Counted from the stretch's first letter, positions 7,864-16,619 are shown. The stretch is 64,000 bases of DNA from Actinoplanes utahensis (GCF_016862455.1 NZ_BOMZ01000074.1:1-64000); one strand, 5' to 3'. Numbers and translations: made by a program. Notes: generated by a model from the sequence alone, not told the origin.

Positions 7864-8665
7864 CCGGCAGCTGCAGCTCGGTCACCCAGTCCTCCTTCCG
7901 CTCCGGGCACTCCAGGTTGACCTCGCGGGCGTACCCCAGGGCGGTGTACCCGTTCGCTTCGACCCAGCGGGCCAGACCCTGCTCCACCGGGACGATCGCC
8001 TCCATCGGGCCGTGGTGCACGATCGTCGCCGCCTCCTCGATCACCGGGAGGTCCCGTACCTCGAGATCGCCTGAACCCCGGTCGGCGGCGACCTCGATCG
8101 CGGCATGCACGGTGACCCCGCCCTCCGGCGCGTCCACGTAGTAGGCGATTCCCGGACCGGACGGTGTGACGCCTGCCGACTCCATCCGCCGGCACAGCTC
8201 GTCGTAGAGCGGGCCGATCACCGGCCCGATGTCCTCCGGCTCGTAACTGGCCGCGACCGCGGTGATCTCCGCGACCCGGACCGGCGGGATGCGCTTGATG
8301 ACGACCTCGTTGGTGGGCATGTGTCCCTCACTCTCGATGGCCCGGAGCCGCGCCTCGACCTGCGCCAGCCGGGCCTCCGACGCGGTCACCGCCGCCGCCA
8401 GCTCGGCCCGGCGCAGCCGCAGCATGCCCCGCAGCTCCTCGGTGCTCAGCGTGCCGGCGACGATGTCGTGCACCTGCTGCAGCGTGAACCCGAGGTTCTT
8501 CAGGGCGATGATCCGGTTGAGCCGGGCCAGCTGGGCGGCGCTGTAACGGCGGTATCCAGTGACCGGGTCGACGTGGGCCGGCCGCAGCAGCCCGATGGCG
8601 TCGTAGTGACGCAGCATGCGGACCGACACGCGGCCGTGACGGGCGAAGTCTCCGATGGCGAACAT
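7850..8665 (-). CDS. MerR-family regulator with GyrI-like ligand domain
   Basis: A 271-residue regulator. The winged helix (FAIGDFARHGRVSVRMLRHY, then GLLRPAHVDPVTGYRRYS) is followed by a dimerisation coiled coil (about 75-115) and a GyrI-like effector domain (about 120-270), as in BmrR-type multidrug sensors. The ATG at 8665 is set by the MerR N-terminus; a much longer open frame upstream is a shadow of the divergent gene. It is divergent from the LLM oxidoreductase at 8723, and a MerR-type promoter with a 19-bp spacer lies between them. Its 3' end overlaps the peptidase gene tail to tail. Confidence 0.92.
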   Translation of the reverse strand: MFAIGDFARHGRVSVRMLRHYDAIGLLRPAHVDPVTGYRRYSAAQLARLNRIIALKNLGFTLQQVHDIVAGTLSTEELRGMLRLRRAELAAAVTASEARLAQVEARLRAIESEGHMPTNEVVIKRIPPVRVAEITAVAASYEPEDIGPVIGPLYDELCRRMESAGVTPSGPGIAYYVDAPEGGVTVHAAIEVAADRGSGDLEVRDLPVIEEAATIVHHGPMEAIVPVEQGLARWVEANGYTALGYAREVNLECPERKEDWVTELQLPVRKV

Positions 8666-8675
8666 GTTGGCTCCG

Positions 8676-8706
8676 AGTTCACTGCCTGACACGGTGTCAG
8701 AGTCAA
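8676..8706 (-). promoter_or_regulatory. MerR-type promoter with palindromic operator
   Basis: On the minus strand TTGACT (8706-8701) is separated by exactly 19 bp from TGAACT (8681-8676). The spacer contains CTGACAC-G-GTGTCAG (8686-8700), a dyad perfect apart from its central base. A 19-bp spacer with internal dyad is the hallmark of MerR-controlled promoters. The start codon at 8665 is so close that the transcript would be nearly leaderless. Confidence 0.65.
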
Positions 8707-8722
8707 GATCTGGTATTCGTGG

Positions 8723-9745
8723 ATGATGCTTGTCGACTTCGCCGCGCCGGTCGCGGCCACACCGCTGGCGGCCGAGGCCGCGGCCGTGTCGGCGGAACAG
8801 GTCGGATATGACGGCTTCAACGCGGCGGAGACCAGGCACGACGTCTTCACCACGCTCGCCCTGGTCGCCCGGGCCACCACCCGGATCTCGCTGCAGTCGG
8901 CGATCGCCGTGGCGTTCGCCCGCAACCCGATGACCGTCGCGGTGCTCGCCAACGACCTGCAACTGATCTCCGAGGGCAGGTTCCGGCTCGGGCTCGGCTC
9001 GCAGGTGCGGCCGCACATCGAACGCCGTTTCGCGATGCCGTGGAGCCGGCCCGCCGCCCGGATGGAGGAGTTCGTGGCCGCGCTGCGGGCGATCTGGCAC
9101 GCCTGGGCCACCGGGGAGCGGCTGATGTTCCGGGGGACGTTCTACCGGCACACGCTGATGACCGAGTTCTTCGACCCGGGCCCCAACCCGTTCGGCAGCC
9201 CCGCGGTGCACCTCGCCGCGGTGGGGGAGCGGATGGTGGCGGCCGCCGGGCGGGCCGCCGACGGTCTGCTCGTGCACCCGCTGACCAGCCCGACCTATCT
9301 CCGGGAGCGCATAGTCCCGGCGCTGCGCGAGGCGCGCGGCGGTGACCTGGACGGATTCCGGATCGAGATGAGCCCGATGGTGGTGCTCGGCGCCACCGCG
9401 GAGGACCGGGCCCGGGCCGAACGGGCGGTCCGGGGGCAGATCGCGTTCTACGCGTCGACGCCCGCTTACCGGCCGGTGCTGGAGCTGCACGGGTGGGGTG
9501 AGCTGGCGGACCGGCTCAATCTGCTGTCGCGGCGCGGATCGTGGGACGAGATGGCCGCCGCGATCACCGACGACGTGCTGGAGTGCTTCGCGGTGGCCGG
9601 TGACCCGGCGGCCGTGGCCGCCGGGCTGCGGGATCGATTCGCGGGCACGATTGATCGCATTTCGCTCTATACGCCGTACGAGGTGGATCGGTATCAGCCG
9701 GCGGCCGTGCGATCCGCGATCCGCAGTTCCACCTTGTCGGGGTAG
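8723..9745 (+). CDS. LLM-class flavin/F420 oxidoreductase
   Basis: A 340-residue luciferase-like barrel protein. It has the family segments SEGRFRLGLGSQVRPHIERR and LHLAAVGERM-like glycine loop (HLAAVGERMVAAAGRAADG). It resembles the TIGR03617-type F420-related subgroup. Substrate unknown. It is divergent from the MerR gene and may be its target. The final 52 bp overlap the end of the convergent DUF427 gene. Confidence 0.85.
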   Translation: MMLVDFAAPVAATPLAAEAAAVSAEQVGYDGFNAAETRHDVFTTLALVARATTRISLQSAIAVAFARNPMTVAVLANDLQLISEGRFRLGLGSQVRPHIERRFAMPWSRPAARMEEFVAALRAIWHAWATGERLMFRGTFYRHTLMTEFFDPGPNPFGSPAVHLAAVGERMVAAAGRAADGLLVHPLTSPTYLRERIVPALREARGGDLDGFRIEMSPMVVLGATAEDRARAERAVRGQIAFYASTPAYRPVLELHGWGELADRLNLLSRRGSWDEMAAAITDDVLECFAVAGDPAAVAAGLRDRFAGTIDRISLYTPYEVDRYQPAAVRSAIRSSTLSG

Positions 9746-10068
9746 AAGGCGACATGTCCGCGGATGCCGGCGACGGCGTCGTACGGATCGGTGTATTCCC
9801 AGACCGCGTCCGCGGCGCCCGGCAGGGAGTAGTAACCGGCGTCGCCCTTGTAGGGGCAGTAGGTCTGCTTGTCGCTGCGGGTGAGCAGGCTCCGGTCCAC
9901 GTCGGCGAGCGGGATGTACTGCACCGGGGGGTAGCTCGCCTCCTGCAGGGTGAGCGCGTTCGCCGTGTCGGCCACCACCGTCCCGCCGGCGGTGACCGTC
10001 ACCCTTCCGCCGGTCGGGGTGATCGTGATCGGATGGTCCGGGCCGGGCTGCAATCGAGGCTTGGACAT
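9694..10068 (-). CDS. DUF427 family protein
   Basis: A 124-residue protein with the DUF427 pattern: an N-terminal TPTGGRVTVTAGGTVVADT strand pair, QYIPLADVD, TYCPYKGDAGYYSL and the end FYPDKVELRI. The family is a small beta-rich fold of unknown biochemical role, common in actinobacteria. The ATG at 10068 gives the conserved MSKPRL start. It is divergent from the deacylase gene by only 15 bp, so the two must share a very compact control region. Confidence 0.88.
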   Translation of the reverse strand: MSKPRLQPGPDHPITITPTGGRVTVTAGGTVVADTANALTLQEASYPPVQYIPLADVDRSLLTRSDKQTYCPYKGDAGYYSLPGAADAVWEYTDPYDAVAGIRGHVAFYPDKVELRIADRTAAG

Positions 10069-10083
10069 ATCAGGGAGCCTACT

Positions 10084-10554
10084 GTGACGACCGCCGTCGA
10101 CGCCGTCGAAGCCAGCGGGATCGAGCACGACGTGATCCGGCACGGCCCGGTGAGCAGCGTGGCCGAGGCCGCCGCCGCCCGCCGGGTCGAGATCCGCGAT
10201 CTGGTGAAGACCCTGGTGGTCCGCCGGGCCGAGGACGACTACCTGTTCGTGCTCGTCCCCGGCGACCGGGCGATCTCCTGGCCGAAACTGCGGGCCCTGC
10301 TCGGGGTGAACCGGCTGTCGATGCCGGATGCGGCTACCGCCCGCGACGCCACCGGGTACGAGCGGGGCACCATCACGCCGTTCGGGTCACGCCGGCCGTG
10401 GCCGGTGATCGCCGACGAGACGCTGCGCGGCCGGACGGTCAGTCTCGGCGCGGGCGAGCACGGGGTGGCGCTGCGGGTCGGCGCCGACGCGGCGGTCGCC
10501 GCCCTGGACGGTTCCTTCGCCGACGTGACCGAGCCCGCCGGCGTCAAGCCCTGA
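10084..10554 (+). CDS. YbaK/ProX-type aminoacyl-tRNA deacylase
   Basis: A 156-residue editing-domain protein that in relatives hydrolyses mischarged tRNAs (for example Cys- or Ala-tRNA-Pro). The fold is recognisable from VVRRAEDDYLFVLVPGDR, the conserved lysine in DLVKTLV near residue 41, and the glycine-rich GYERGTITPFGSRRPWPV loop. GTG 10084 has CAGGGAG 7 nt upstream. A single-domain, free-standing editor. No operon partner. Confidence 0.88.
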   Translation: MTTAVDAVEASGIEHDVIRHGPVSSVAEAAAARRVEIRDLVKTLVVRRAEDDYLFVLVPGDRAISWPKLRALLGVNRLSMPDAATARDATGYERGTITPFGSRRPWPVIADETLRGRTVSLGAGEHGVALRVGADAAVAALDGSFADVTEPAGVKP

Positions 10555-10573
10555 GTGGTCGGCCCCGCGGGAG

Positions 10574-11428
10574 CTAGTTCTTGAGGGCGGCGGCCACCGC
10601 GTCGGCCAGCGGGGTGGTCGGGCGGCCGATCAGGCGGGCCAGGGTGCCGGTCGCGTCGTCCAGGTGCCCGTCGCGGATCTTGACGTCGGTGTCGGCCAGC
10701 AGCGCCGCGAAGCCCTCCGGCACCCCGGCGCCGGCCAGCGCCGCCTGGTAGTCGGCGCCCGGCAGATCCTGGTAGGCCACCGGGTTGCCGGACTGCCGGG
10801 CCACCTCGGCGGCCAGGCCGGCCAGGGTGAACCGCTCGTCGCCGGCCAGCTCGTACACCCCGGTCTCGCCGCTGATCAGGACGACCGCGGCGGCCTCGGC
10901 GAAGTCGGCGCGGGTCGCCGCGGCGATCCGGCCGTCCCCGGCGGCGCCGTAGAGCGTGCCGCTGCTGATCGCCGGGCCGAACGAGCCCGCGTAGTTCTCC
11001 ACGTACCAGCCGTTGCGCAGCAGCGCGAACGGGATCCCGGACGCCCGGATCAGCTCCTCGGTGGCCGAGTGCTCCGGCGCGAGCCCGATCGGTGAGGTGT
11101 CGGCCCGCAGGATGCTGGTGTAGGCCAGGAAGCCCACGCCCGCGGCCTTGGCGGCCTCGATCACGGCGGTGTGCTGCGGGATCCGCTGGCCGACCGCGTT
11201 GCCGGAGATCAGCAGCAGCCGGTCCACCCCGGCGAACGCGGCGGCCAGGGTCTCCGGGCGGTCGTAGTCGGCCTCGCGCACCTGCACGCCCTGGGCGATC
11301 AGGCCGGCGGCCTTCGCGGTGTCCCGGACGGCGGCGACGATCTCGCCGGGCGCGGTGCCGCGGGCGATCAGCGCGTCCACGACGAGGCGGCCCAGGTGTC
11401 CGGTGGCTCCGGTGACGGCGATGGTCAT
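10574..11428 (-). CDS. NmrA/QorB-like NAD(P)H quinone reductase
   Basis: A 284-residue atypical short-chain dehydrogenase. The Rossmann motif is VTGATGHLGRLV at residues 4-15, followed by a YDRPETLAAAFAGVDRLLLISG segment characteristic of the QOR2 (YtfG) group of NADPH quinone reductases. GGGAG sits 6 nt before ATG 11428. Its divergent neighbour is an HxlR regulator, the same pairing as qor genes with QorR/YtfH-type regulators, so quinone or diamide stress is a plausible inducer. Confidence 0.87.
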   Translation of the reverse strand: MTIAVTGATGHLGRLVVDALIARGTAPGEIVAAVRDTAKAAGLIAQGVQVREADYDRPETLAAAFAGVDRLLLISGNAVGQRIPQHTAVIEAAKAAGVGFLAYTSILRADTSPIGLAPEHSATEELIRASGIPFALLRNGWYVENYAGSFGPAISSGTLYGAAGDGRIAAATRADFAEAAAVVLISGETGVYELAGDERFTLAGLAAEVARQSGNPVAYQDLPGADYQAALAGAGVPEGFAALLADTDVKIRDGHLDDATGTLARLIGRPTTPLADAVAAALKN

Positions 11429-11445
11429 GGTGACTCCCTGTTTCA

Positions 11446-11505
11446 GACTTCTTAGAGCGGGCTCGGACTTCTTCGAGCTGGCTCGGGCTTCTTCAAGCGG
11501 TTACC
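11446..11505. repeat. three 20-bp direct repeats in the QorB leader
   Basis: Units start at 11446, 11466 and 11486 (GACTTCTT..GAGC..GCTCG pattern), exactly 20 bp apart. Read on the minus strand they form a GAAGAAG-rich leader before the reductase start. They may be regulator sites on one face of the helix or simple slippage. Confidence 0.7.
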
Positions 11506-11526
11506 GAAAGGATGGCACTAACTTTT

Positions 11527-11544
11527 AGAAAGCGCAAACTTTCT
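11527..11544. promoter_or_regulatory. inverted repeat, likely HxlR operator
   Basis: AGAAAG-N6-CTTTCT lies between the divergent reductase and HxlR genes in an otherwise unusually AT-rich patch. The position suits autoregulation and control of the reductase. Its presence argues against the longer HxlR start at 11512. Confidence 0.5.
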
Positions 11545-11568
11545 CGCAGCGCTGCTAGGATGCGTGGT

Positions 11569-11937
11569 GTGGACGACGACCTCATCGCCAGCGTCTTCGC
11601 GCGGGACTGCGCCTCCCGCGGCGTGCTCGCCGACATCACCGGCCGCTGGGGCACCCTGGCGCTGGCCGCGCTGCACGAGGGCTCGCTGCGGTTCAACGCG
11701 CTGCGCCGCCGGGTCGACGGGGTCAGCGAGAAGATGCTGGCCCAGACGTTGCAGGCGCTCGAGCGCGACGGGCTGGTCCGGCGTGAGGTGCAGGCCACCA
11801 TCCCACCCCGGGTGGAGTACAGCCTGACCGATCTCGGTGCCCGCGTCGCCGCCAAACTCGTCGAGCTGATCGAGCTGGTCGAGGGCGAGATCGGCACGGC
11901 CCGCCAGGCGCAGGAAGCCTACGACCGCGCCCGTTGA
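11569..11937 (+). CDS. HxlR-family redox-type regulator
   Basis: A 122-residue winged-helix protein. Landmarks are FARDCASRGVLADITGRWGT with the conserved N-terminal cysteine (sensor in QorR/HypR-type members), RFNALRRRVDGVSEKMLAQT and PPRVEYSLTDLG. GTG 11569 has AGGA 8 nt upstream and gives the usual family length; a longer frame from 11512 would translate the operator. Divergent from the QorB-like gene, its probable target. Confidence 0.9.
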   Translation: MDDDLIASVFARDCASRGVLADITGRWGTLALAALHEGSLRFNALRRRVDGVSEKMLAQTLQALERDGLVRREVQATIPPRVEYSLTDLGARVAAKLVELIELVEGEIGTARQAQEAYDRAR

Positions 11938-11950
11938 TAGGTTCTCCGGC

Positions 11951-12304
11951 GTGACGACCAGCGACGCACCCATCCAGACCGACGTCCCGCCGTCCGGCCC
12001 CGGCTGCCAGGAGTGCACCGCCGGCGGCGGCTGGTGGTTCCACCTGCGCCGCTGCGCCCGGTGCGGCCACGTCGGCTGCTGCGACAGCTCGCCCTCCCAG
12101 CACGCCACCGCGCACTGGAAGGAGACCGGCCACCCGGTGATCCAGTCGTTCGAGCCCGGCGAGGACTGGTTCTGGGACTACCGTAGTGAGCAGGCCGGCT
12201 CCGGCCCGGTGCTGGCCCCGCCGGCCAGCCACCCCGCCGACCAGCCCGCGCCCGGCCCGGCCGGTTCCGTCCCGGCCGACTGGACCCGGCGTCTGCACCG
12301 GTAG
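11951..12304 (+). CDS. UBP-type zinc finger protein
   Basis: A 117-residue protein with a ubiquitin-hydrolase-type zinc finger (zf-UBP). It shows CQEC, then RRCARCGHVGCCDSS, the histidine-rich QHATAHWKETGHPVIQSFEPGEDW, and the tail WFWDY. Bacteria lack ubiquitin, and these single-finger proteins are common but uncharacterised in actinobacteria. The C-terminal 40 residues are proline- and alanine-rich. Start GTG 11951, 13 bp after the HxlR stop, so the two may be cotranscribed. Confidence 0.85.
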   Translation: MTTSDAPIQTDVPPSGPGCQECTAGGGWWFHLRRCARCGHVGCCDSSPSQHATAHWKETGHPVIQSFEPGEDWFWDYRSEQAGSGPVLAPPASHPADQPAPGPAGSVPADWTRRLHR

Positions 12305-12405
12305 CGGTCGAACCGGCAAAGGTCGGACATGAGGGCTTGTACTCCAGCCCTCAGGTGAGCCGCGCCACGCCCGATGGTCCGTACGTCGGATGCTAAGGAG
12401 GGCAG

Positions 12406-13965
12406 ATGCGCGGGTTACAGAACATAGGCACCGCCAAACGGCTGGGCGCCATCGTCGCGACCGGAGCGGTCGCGCTCGGTGCCATGGCCACGATCACCCT
12501 GATCGGCCAGTCGAGCATCCGCGACCAGGCCGAGGAGATGCGGGCCCTGGAGGCGTGCCGAGCCGCCATCAACCACCTGAACAACCGGCAGAGCGAACTC
12601 AAGGTCGACGCCTACCGGTCGGCCCTCGGCCACGACGTGAGCGGCGACGCCGTCGACGACGTGCAGTCGTCGGTCGACGCCGCCGACGCGATCGTCGCCT
12701 GCGGCCTGCCGACCGCGCTGCTGCAGGAGTTCCAGAGCAGCCGGCCGGACTTCGAGGACTTCAACACGTTCATCACCGACTTCGTCGCGGCCGGGGTGGC
12801 CGACCCCAAATCGGTGATCAACCGGACCGACGAGATCGCCGAGCGCAACAACAAGACCGACGACGCGCTCGACGCGCTCGGCGAGAAGGTGGACGCCGCC
12901 GTCGCCGCGGAGAAGGACCACATGGCGAGCACGGTCAGCTCGACCCGCAACACGGCGATCATCGTCGCGGTGCTCGGCATGACCCTGCTGATCGGCATGG
13001 CCGTACCGATGGTCCGCTCGATCCTCGGGCCGATCCGCAAGCTCGGCGCCGTCATCGACGCCCTCGCCAAGGGTGACCTCACCGTGCGCAGCGGCATCAC
13101 CAGCCGCGACGAGCTCGGCGTCATGGCCACCGGCCTGGACAGCTCGCTGGACAAGCTCCGGGAGTCGATGCAGACCATCGCCCACGACGCCGACAGCCTG
13201 GCCGCCGCCTCCACCGAGCTGGCCGCCGTCTCCGGCGAGATCGCCTCCGCCGTCGACAACACCGACCGGCAGAGCACCTCCGCCTCGATCGAGGCCGACG
13301 AGATCTCCCGCAACGTGCAGACCGTCGCCGCCGGCAGCGAGGAGATGGGCCTGTCCATCCGCGAGATCTCCCGGAACGCGGCCGACGCGGCGCAGGTCGC
13401 CTCGATCGCGGTGGCCGAGGCCGCCCGCGCCACCGACACCATCCGCCAGCTCGGCGAGTCGTCCGCCGAGATCGGCAACGTCATCAAGCTGATCACGTCG
13501 ATCGCCGAGCAGACCAACCTGCTCGCCCTCAACGCCACCATCGAGGCCGCGCGCGCCGGGGACGCCGGCAAGGGCTTCGCCGTCGTCGCCTCCGAGGTCA
13601 AGGACCTCGCCCAGGAGACCGCCCGCGCCACCGAGGACATCGGCAGCCGGGTCAACGCGATCCAGCAGGACACCGGCGGCGCGGTCGAGGTCATCAACCG
13701 CATCTCCGAGGTCATCGCCCAGATCAACGACTTCCAGACCACCATCGCCTCGGCGGTGGAGGAGCAGACCGCGACCACCGGCGAGATGAGCCGCAGCATC
13801 GCCGAGGTCGCCGCCGGTTCGCAGCGCATCGCCACCAACATCAGCGACGTCTCGTCGGCCAGCGCCGCCACCGTCGGCGGGGTCAACCAGACCCGCGAGG
13901 CCAGCACCGAGGTGTCGCGTACCGCCGAGGAGCTGCGCACCCTGGTCGGCGCGTTCAAGTTCTGA
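12406..13965 (+). CDS. methyl-accepting chemotaxis protein
   Basis: A 519-residue transmembrane receptor. TM1 is residues 14-36; a helical periplasmic-side sensor (about 37-180, four-helix-bundle-like) follows; TM2 is about 183-204; a HAMP domain reaches about 258; the cytoplasmic signalling hairpin fills the rest, with its tip (QTNLLALNATIEAARAGDAG) at about 369-388. It should relay ligand binding to CheA/CheW, which are not in the window. AAGGAGGG precedes ATG 12406. Orphan receptor in a group whose zoospores swim. A strong hairpin follows the gene. Confidence 0.95.
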   Translation: MRGLQNIGTAKRLGAIVATGAVALGAMATITLIGQSSIRDQAEEMRALEACRAAINHLNNRQSELKVDAYRSALGHDVSGDAVDDVQSSVDAADAIVACGLPTALLQEFQSSRPDFEDFNTFITDFVAAGVADPKSVINRTDEIAERNNKTDDALDALGEKVDAAVAAEKDHMASTVSSTRNTAIIVAVLGMTLLIGMAVPMVRSILGPIRKLGAVIDALAKGDLTVRSGITSRDELGVMATGLDSSLDKLRESMQTIAHDADSLAAASTELAAVSGEIASAVDNTDRQSTSASIEADEISRNVQTVAAGSEEMGLSIREISRNAADAAQVASIAVAEAARATDTIRQLGESSAEIGNVIKLITSIAEQTNLLALNATIEAARAGDAGKGFAVVASEVKDLAQETARATEDIGSRVNAIQQDTGGAVEVINRISEVIAQINDFQTTIASAVEEQTATTGEMSRSIAEVAAGSQRIATNISDVSSASAATVGGVNQTREASTEVSRTAEELRTLVGAFKF

Positions 13966-13974
13966 GACGTCCAT

Positions 13975-14012
13975 GGGAGGGGGTCGGCCGAGTCTCTCGG
14001 CCGGCCCCCTCC
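13975..14012 (+). terminator. hairpin terminator after the chemotaxis receptor
   Basis: GGAGGGGG...TCGGCCGAG (13975-13992) pairs with CTCGGCCGGCCCCCTCC (13996-14012) apart from one bulge and one G-U pair, followed by a short TTT. Confidence 0.75.
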
Positions 14013-14057
14013 GCCGTTTCCGCTCAAGACTCGCGGACTACTGCCGATGGAGGACTC

Positions 14058-15101
14058 ATGCGTACGCTGCTGATCCGGCGCGGGGCCGCTCCGGTCGACG
14101 ACGACGCGCTGCTCAAACGGCGGCGCACGATCGAGACCGCGTCCCTGATCTCCCGGAGCCTCGGGATGGTCTTCACCGGTATGGCTGTCGCCGGCGACGG
14201 CATGGCCTCCGCCGGCGGCTTGCGTGCGGCCTGCTACGCGGGGATCGCCGCGATGGCCGTCGCCAACGTCTTCTCGCTCGTCAGCCGCCGCAAGCCGGGC
14301 GCGCAGTGGTACAAGCGGCTCAGCGCGGCCCAGGTCACCCTCGACACCGCGACGATGCTGGGCACCGTGGTGCTCGCCTCCGGGGTCGGCGCCACGGCGG
14401 CCTGGCCCCTCTTCGCCCTGGCCGTGGCGGTGGCCGCGCTGCGGCACCAGCTCCTCGGCGCCATGCTGGTCTTCATCGCCACCTCGCTCGGCTTCGCTCT
14501 GCTCGTGCCGGATTCGCACGACCTGACGTTCGTGGCCGGCGTCAACTTCATGATCGCGATCATCACCGGGACCCAGTCGTCGTCGCTGGACCGGCACCTC
14601 AAGGACCTCAACCGGACCCGGCGGGCGCTGCAGCACCAGGCCACTCACGACGGGCTCACCGGACTGCCGAACCGGGCACAGCTCGCGACCTACGCCGACG
14701 AGCGCGCCGGCCGGCCTCTCGGCGTGCTGCTGCTCGACCTCAACGGGTTCAAACAGGTGAACGACACGTACGGGCATGCCGCCGGCGACCGTCTGCTGCA
14801 CGAGGTCGGCGCCCGCCTCACCGCCGTCCTCGGCCCGGACGAGCTGGCCGGGCGGATCGGCGGAGACGAATTCCTGGTGCTCCTGCCGGAGACCGCCGCG
14901 GACGCGCTCGACCCGGTCGCCGACCGGATCCGCGCCGCCGTCCGCCGGCCGATCGACATCGGCGGCCGTGAGGTGACCGTCGGTGTCAGCGTCGGCACGG
15001 CACACCGGGAAGCCGGGAGCGGGGCCACCCTCGACACGCTGAGCGCCGAGGCCGACGCGGGCATGTACCGCGACAAGCGGGGGCGATCGGTGGCCGCCTG
15101 A
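14058..15101 (+). CDS. membrane diguanylate cyclase (GGDEF)
   Basis: A 347-residue protein with about five hydrophobic helices in residues 30-170 and a GGDEF domain in 195-345. The active-site loop is RIGGDEF (Gly268-Gly269-Asp270-Glu271-Phe272), and DLNGFKQVNDTYGHAAGDRLL carries the metal and substrate residues, so it should make c-di-GMP. The arginine of the usual RxxD inhibitory site is not visible before the loop, hinting at weak product inhibition. GGAGG precedes ATG 14058. No EAL domain. Close to the chemotaxis receptor but separated from it by a terminator. Confidence 0.93.
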   Translation: MRTLLIRRGAAPVDDDALLKRRRTIETASLISRSLGMVFTGMAVAGDGMASAGGLRAACYAGIAAMAVANVFSLVSRRKPGAQWYKRLSAAQVTLDTATMLGTVVLASGVGATAAWPLFALAVAVAALRHQLLGAMLVFIATSLGFALLVPDSHDLTFVAGVNFMIAIITGTQSSSLDRHLKDLNRTRRALQHQATHDGLTGLPNRAQLATYADERAGRPLGVLLLDLNGFKQVNDTYGHAAGDRLLHEVGARLTAVLGPDELAGRIGGDEFLVLLPETAADALDPVADRIRAAVRRPIDIGGREVTVGVSVGTAHREAGSGATLDTLSAEADAGMYRDKRGRSVAA

Positions 15102-15221
15102 GCTCGCGAGCCGATCGATTGCCATGATTGCCGCGGAGGGGTAGGTTTCGCGGAAGGGGCTGCCCGGGCGGGGTGGAACGCGTCGATGCACGCTGTCCAT
15201 CTCCCCTTGAAGAGGCAGGTC

Positions 15222-16550
15222 ATGAAGAGAAGACTGGCCACGATCGCCGCCGTCCTCATCACCCTCACCGCATCCGCGCTGATGTTCGTCCGTCCCGCGT
15301 ACGCCGCCGCCGGCCTGCACATCGAGGGCCGCAACATCGTCGAGGCCAACGGCAACACCCTGATCATGCGCGGCATCAACCACATGCACACCTGGTACGC
15401 CGGGCAGACCGGCTCGTTCGCCGACATCAAGGCGACCGGCGCCAACACGGTCCGGGTGGTGCTCAGCGGCGGGCGCTGGACCGCCAACACCGCCGCCGAC
15501 GTGACGAACGTGATCGCCCTCTGCAAGCAGAACCGGCTCATCTGCGTCCTGGAGAACCACGACACCACCGGGTACGGGGAGGACGCCGCCGCCTACAGCC
15601 TGGACCAGGCCGCCGACTACTGGATCGGCCTGAAGAGCGTGCTCACCGGCCAGGAGAACCACGTCGTCATCAACATCGGCAACGAGCCGATCGGCAACAC
15701 GAACGCCGGCCAGTGGACCGCCGCGACCGTCGCCGCCATCCAGAAGATGCGCGCCAACGGCTTCGAGCACCTGCTGATGATCGACGCGCCGAACTGGGGC
15801 CAGGACTGGCAGTACGTGATGCGCGACAACGCGCAGACCGTGCTCGACGCCGACACGCAGGACAACACCGTGCTGTCGATCCACATGTACTCGGTGTTCA
15901 ACACGGCCGCGTCGATCCGCTCGTACCTGGACACCTTCCAGGCCAACGGCTGGCCGCTGGTGATCGGCGAGTTCGGTTGGCGGTTCGACGCGAGCCAGGT
16001 CGACGACCAGACCATCCTGGCCGAGGCGCAGGCCCGCGGCATCGGGTACCTCGGCTGGTCCTGGGCCGGCAACACCGACCCGATCCTGGACATGACGAAC
16101 AACTTCGACGCCGCGTCGCTGACCACCTGGGGCGAGCGGATCATCAACGGCCCCAACGGCATCCGCGCCACCAGCCGGGAGGCCACCATCTTCGGCGCCC
16201 AGCCCAGCGGGTCGCCCAGCTCGCCCTCGACGAGCCCGTCCACTCCGGCCGGCGCCTGCACGGCCACCTACGCGGTCACCGGCCAGTGGCCGGGCGGCTT
16301 CCAGGGCGACGTGAAGGTCACCGCCGGCTCCTCGGCGGTCAAGAACTGGACCGTGACCTGGACCTACGCCAACGGCCAGACCGTCTCCAACGCCTGGGGC
16401 GCCACCGTCACCAGCGGCGGAACCACGGTCACCGCCCGCAACGCCGCCTGGAACGGCACCCTGGCCGCCGGCGCCTCCACCAGCTTCGGTTTCCTCGGTT
16501 CCTGGACCGGCGCCAACAGCATCCCCACCCCGACCTGCACCGCCGGCTGA
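15222..16550 (+). CDS. secreted GH5 (subfamily 8-like) endo-beta-mannanase with CBM2
   Basis: A 442-residue exported glycoside hydrolase. ATG 15222 gives a Sec signal peptide (KRRLATIAAVLITLTASAL, cleavage after about residue 29). The catalytic barrel runs to about residue 330 and closely follows Streptomyces ManA-type mannanases (HDTTGYGEDAAAYSLDQA, DAPNWGQDW). Glu155 in NIGNEPIG is the acid/base and Glu250 in VIGEFGW the nucleophile. A Ser/Pro/Thr linker leads to a family 2 carbohydrate-binding module (about 345-440, CTATYAVTGQWPGGFQGDV). It should cut mannan in plant cell walls. A longer start at 15186 is less likely. A strong hairpin terminator follows. Confidence 0.92.
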   Translation: MKRRLATIAAVLITLTASALMFVRPAYAAAGLHIEGRNIVEANGNTLIMRGINHMHTWYAGQTGSFADIKATGANTVRVVLSGGRWTANTAADVTNVIALCKQNRLICVLENHDTTGYGEDAAAYSLDQAADYWIGLKSVLTGQENHVVINIGNEPIGNTNAGQWTAATVAAIQKMRANGFEHLLMIDAPNWGQDWQYVMRDNAQTVLDADTQDNTVLSIHMYSVFNTAASIRSYLDTFQANGWPLVIGEFGWRFDASQVDDQTILAEAQARGIGYLGWSWAGNTDPILDMTNNFDAASLTTWGERIINGPNGIRATSREATIFGAQPSGSPSSPSTSPSTPAGACTATYAVTGQWPGGFQGDVKVTAGSSAVKNWTVTWTYANGQTVSNAWGATVTSGGTTVTARNAAWNGTLAAGASTSFGFLGSWTGANSIPTPTCTAG

Positions 16551-16562
16551 CCGTTCTTCTCG

Positions 16563-16604
16563 CGTGGTGAGTCGCGGCGGACCGTCCCGCCGCGACTCAC
16601 CACG
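16563..16604. terminator. 18-bp hairpin between convergent genes
   Basis: Arms 16563-16580 and 16587-16604 are perfect; the loop is 6 nt. It serves the mannanase gene and probably the SRPBCC gene ending at 16620. Confidence 0.85.
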
Positions 16605-16619
16605 CTCGGCGGCCGTGCG

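Noticed and set aside
12612..15884. A 1,090-codon open frame on the minus strand
   Set aside because: It runs antisense through the chemotaxis receptor, diguanylate cyclase and mannanase genes and its translation is low-complexity; it is a by-product of GC-rich codon use.
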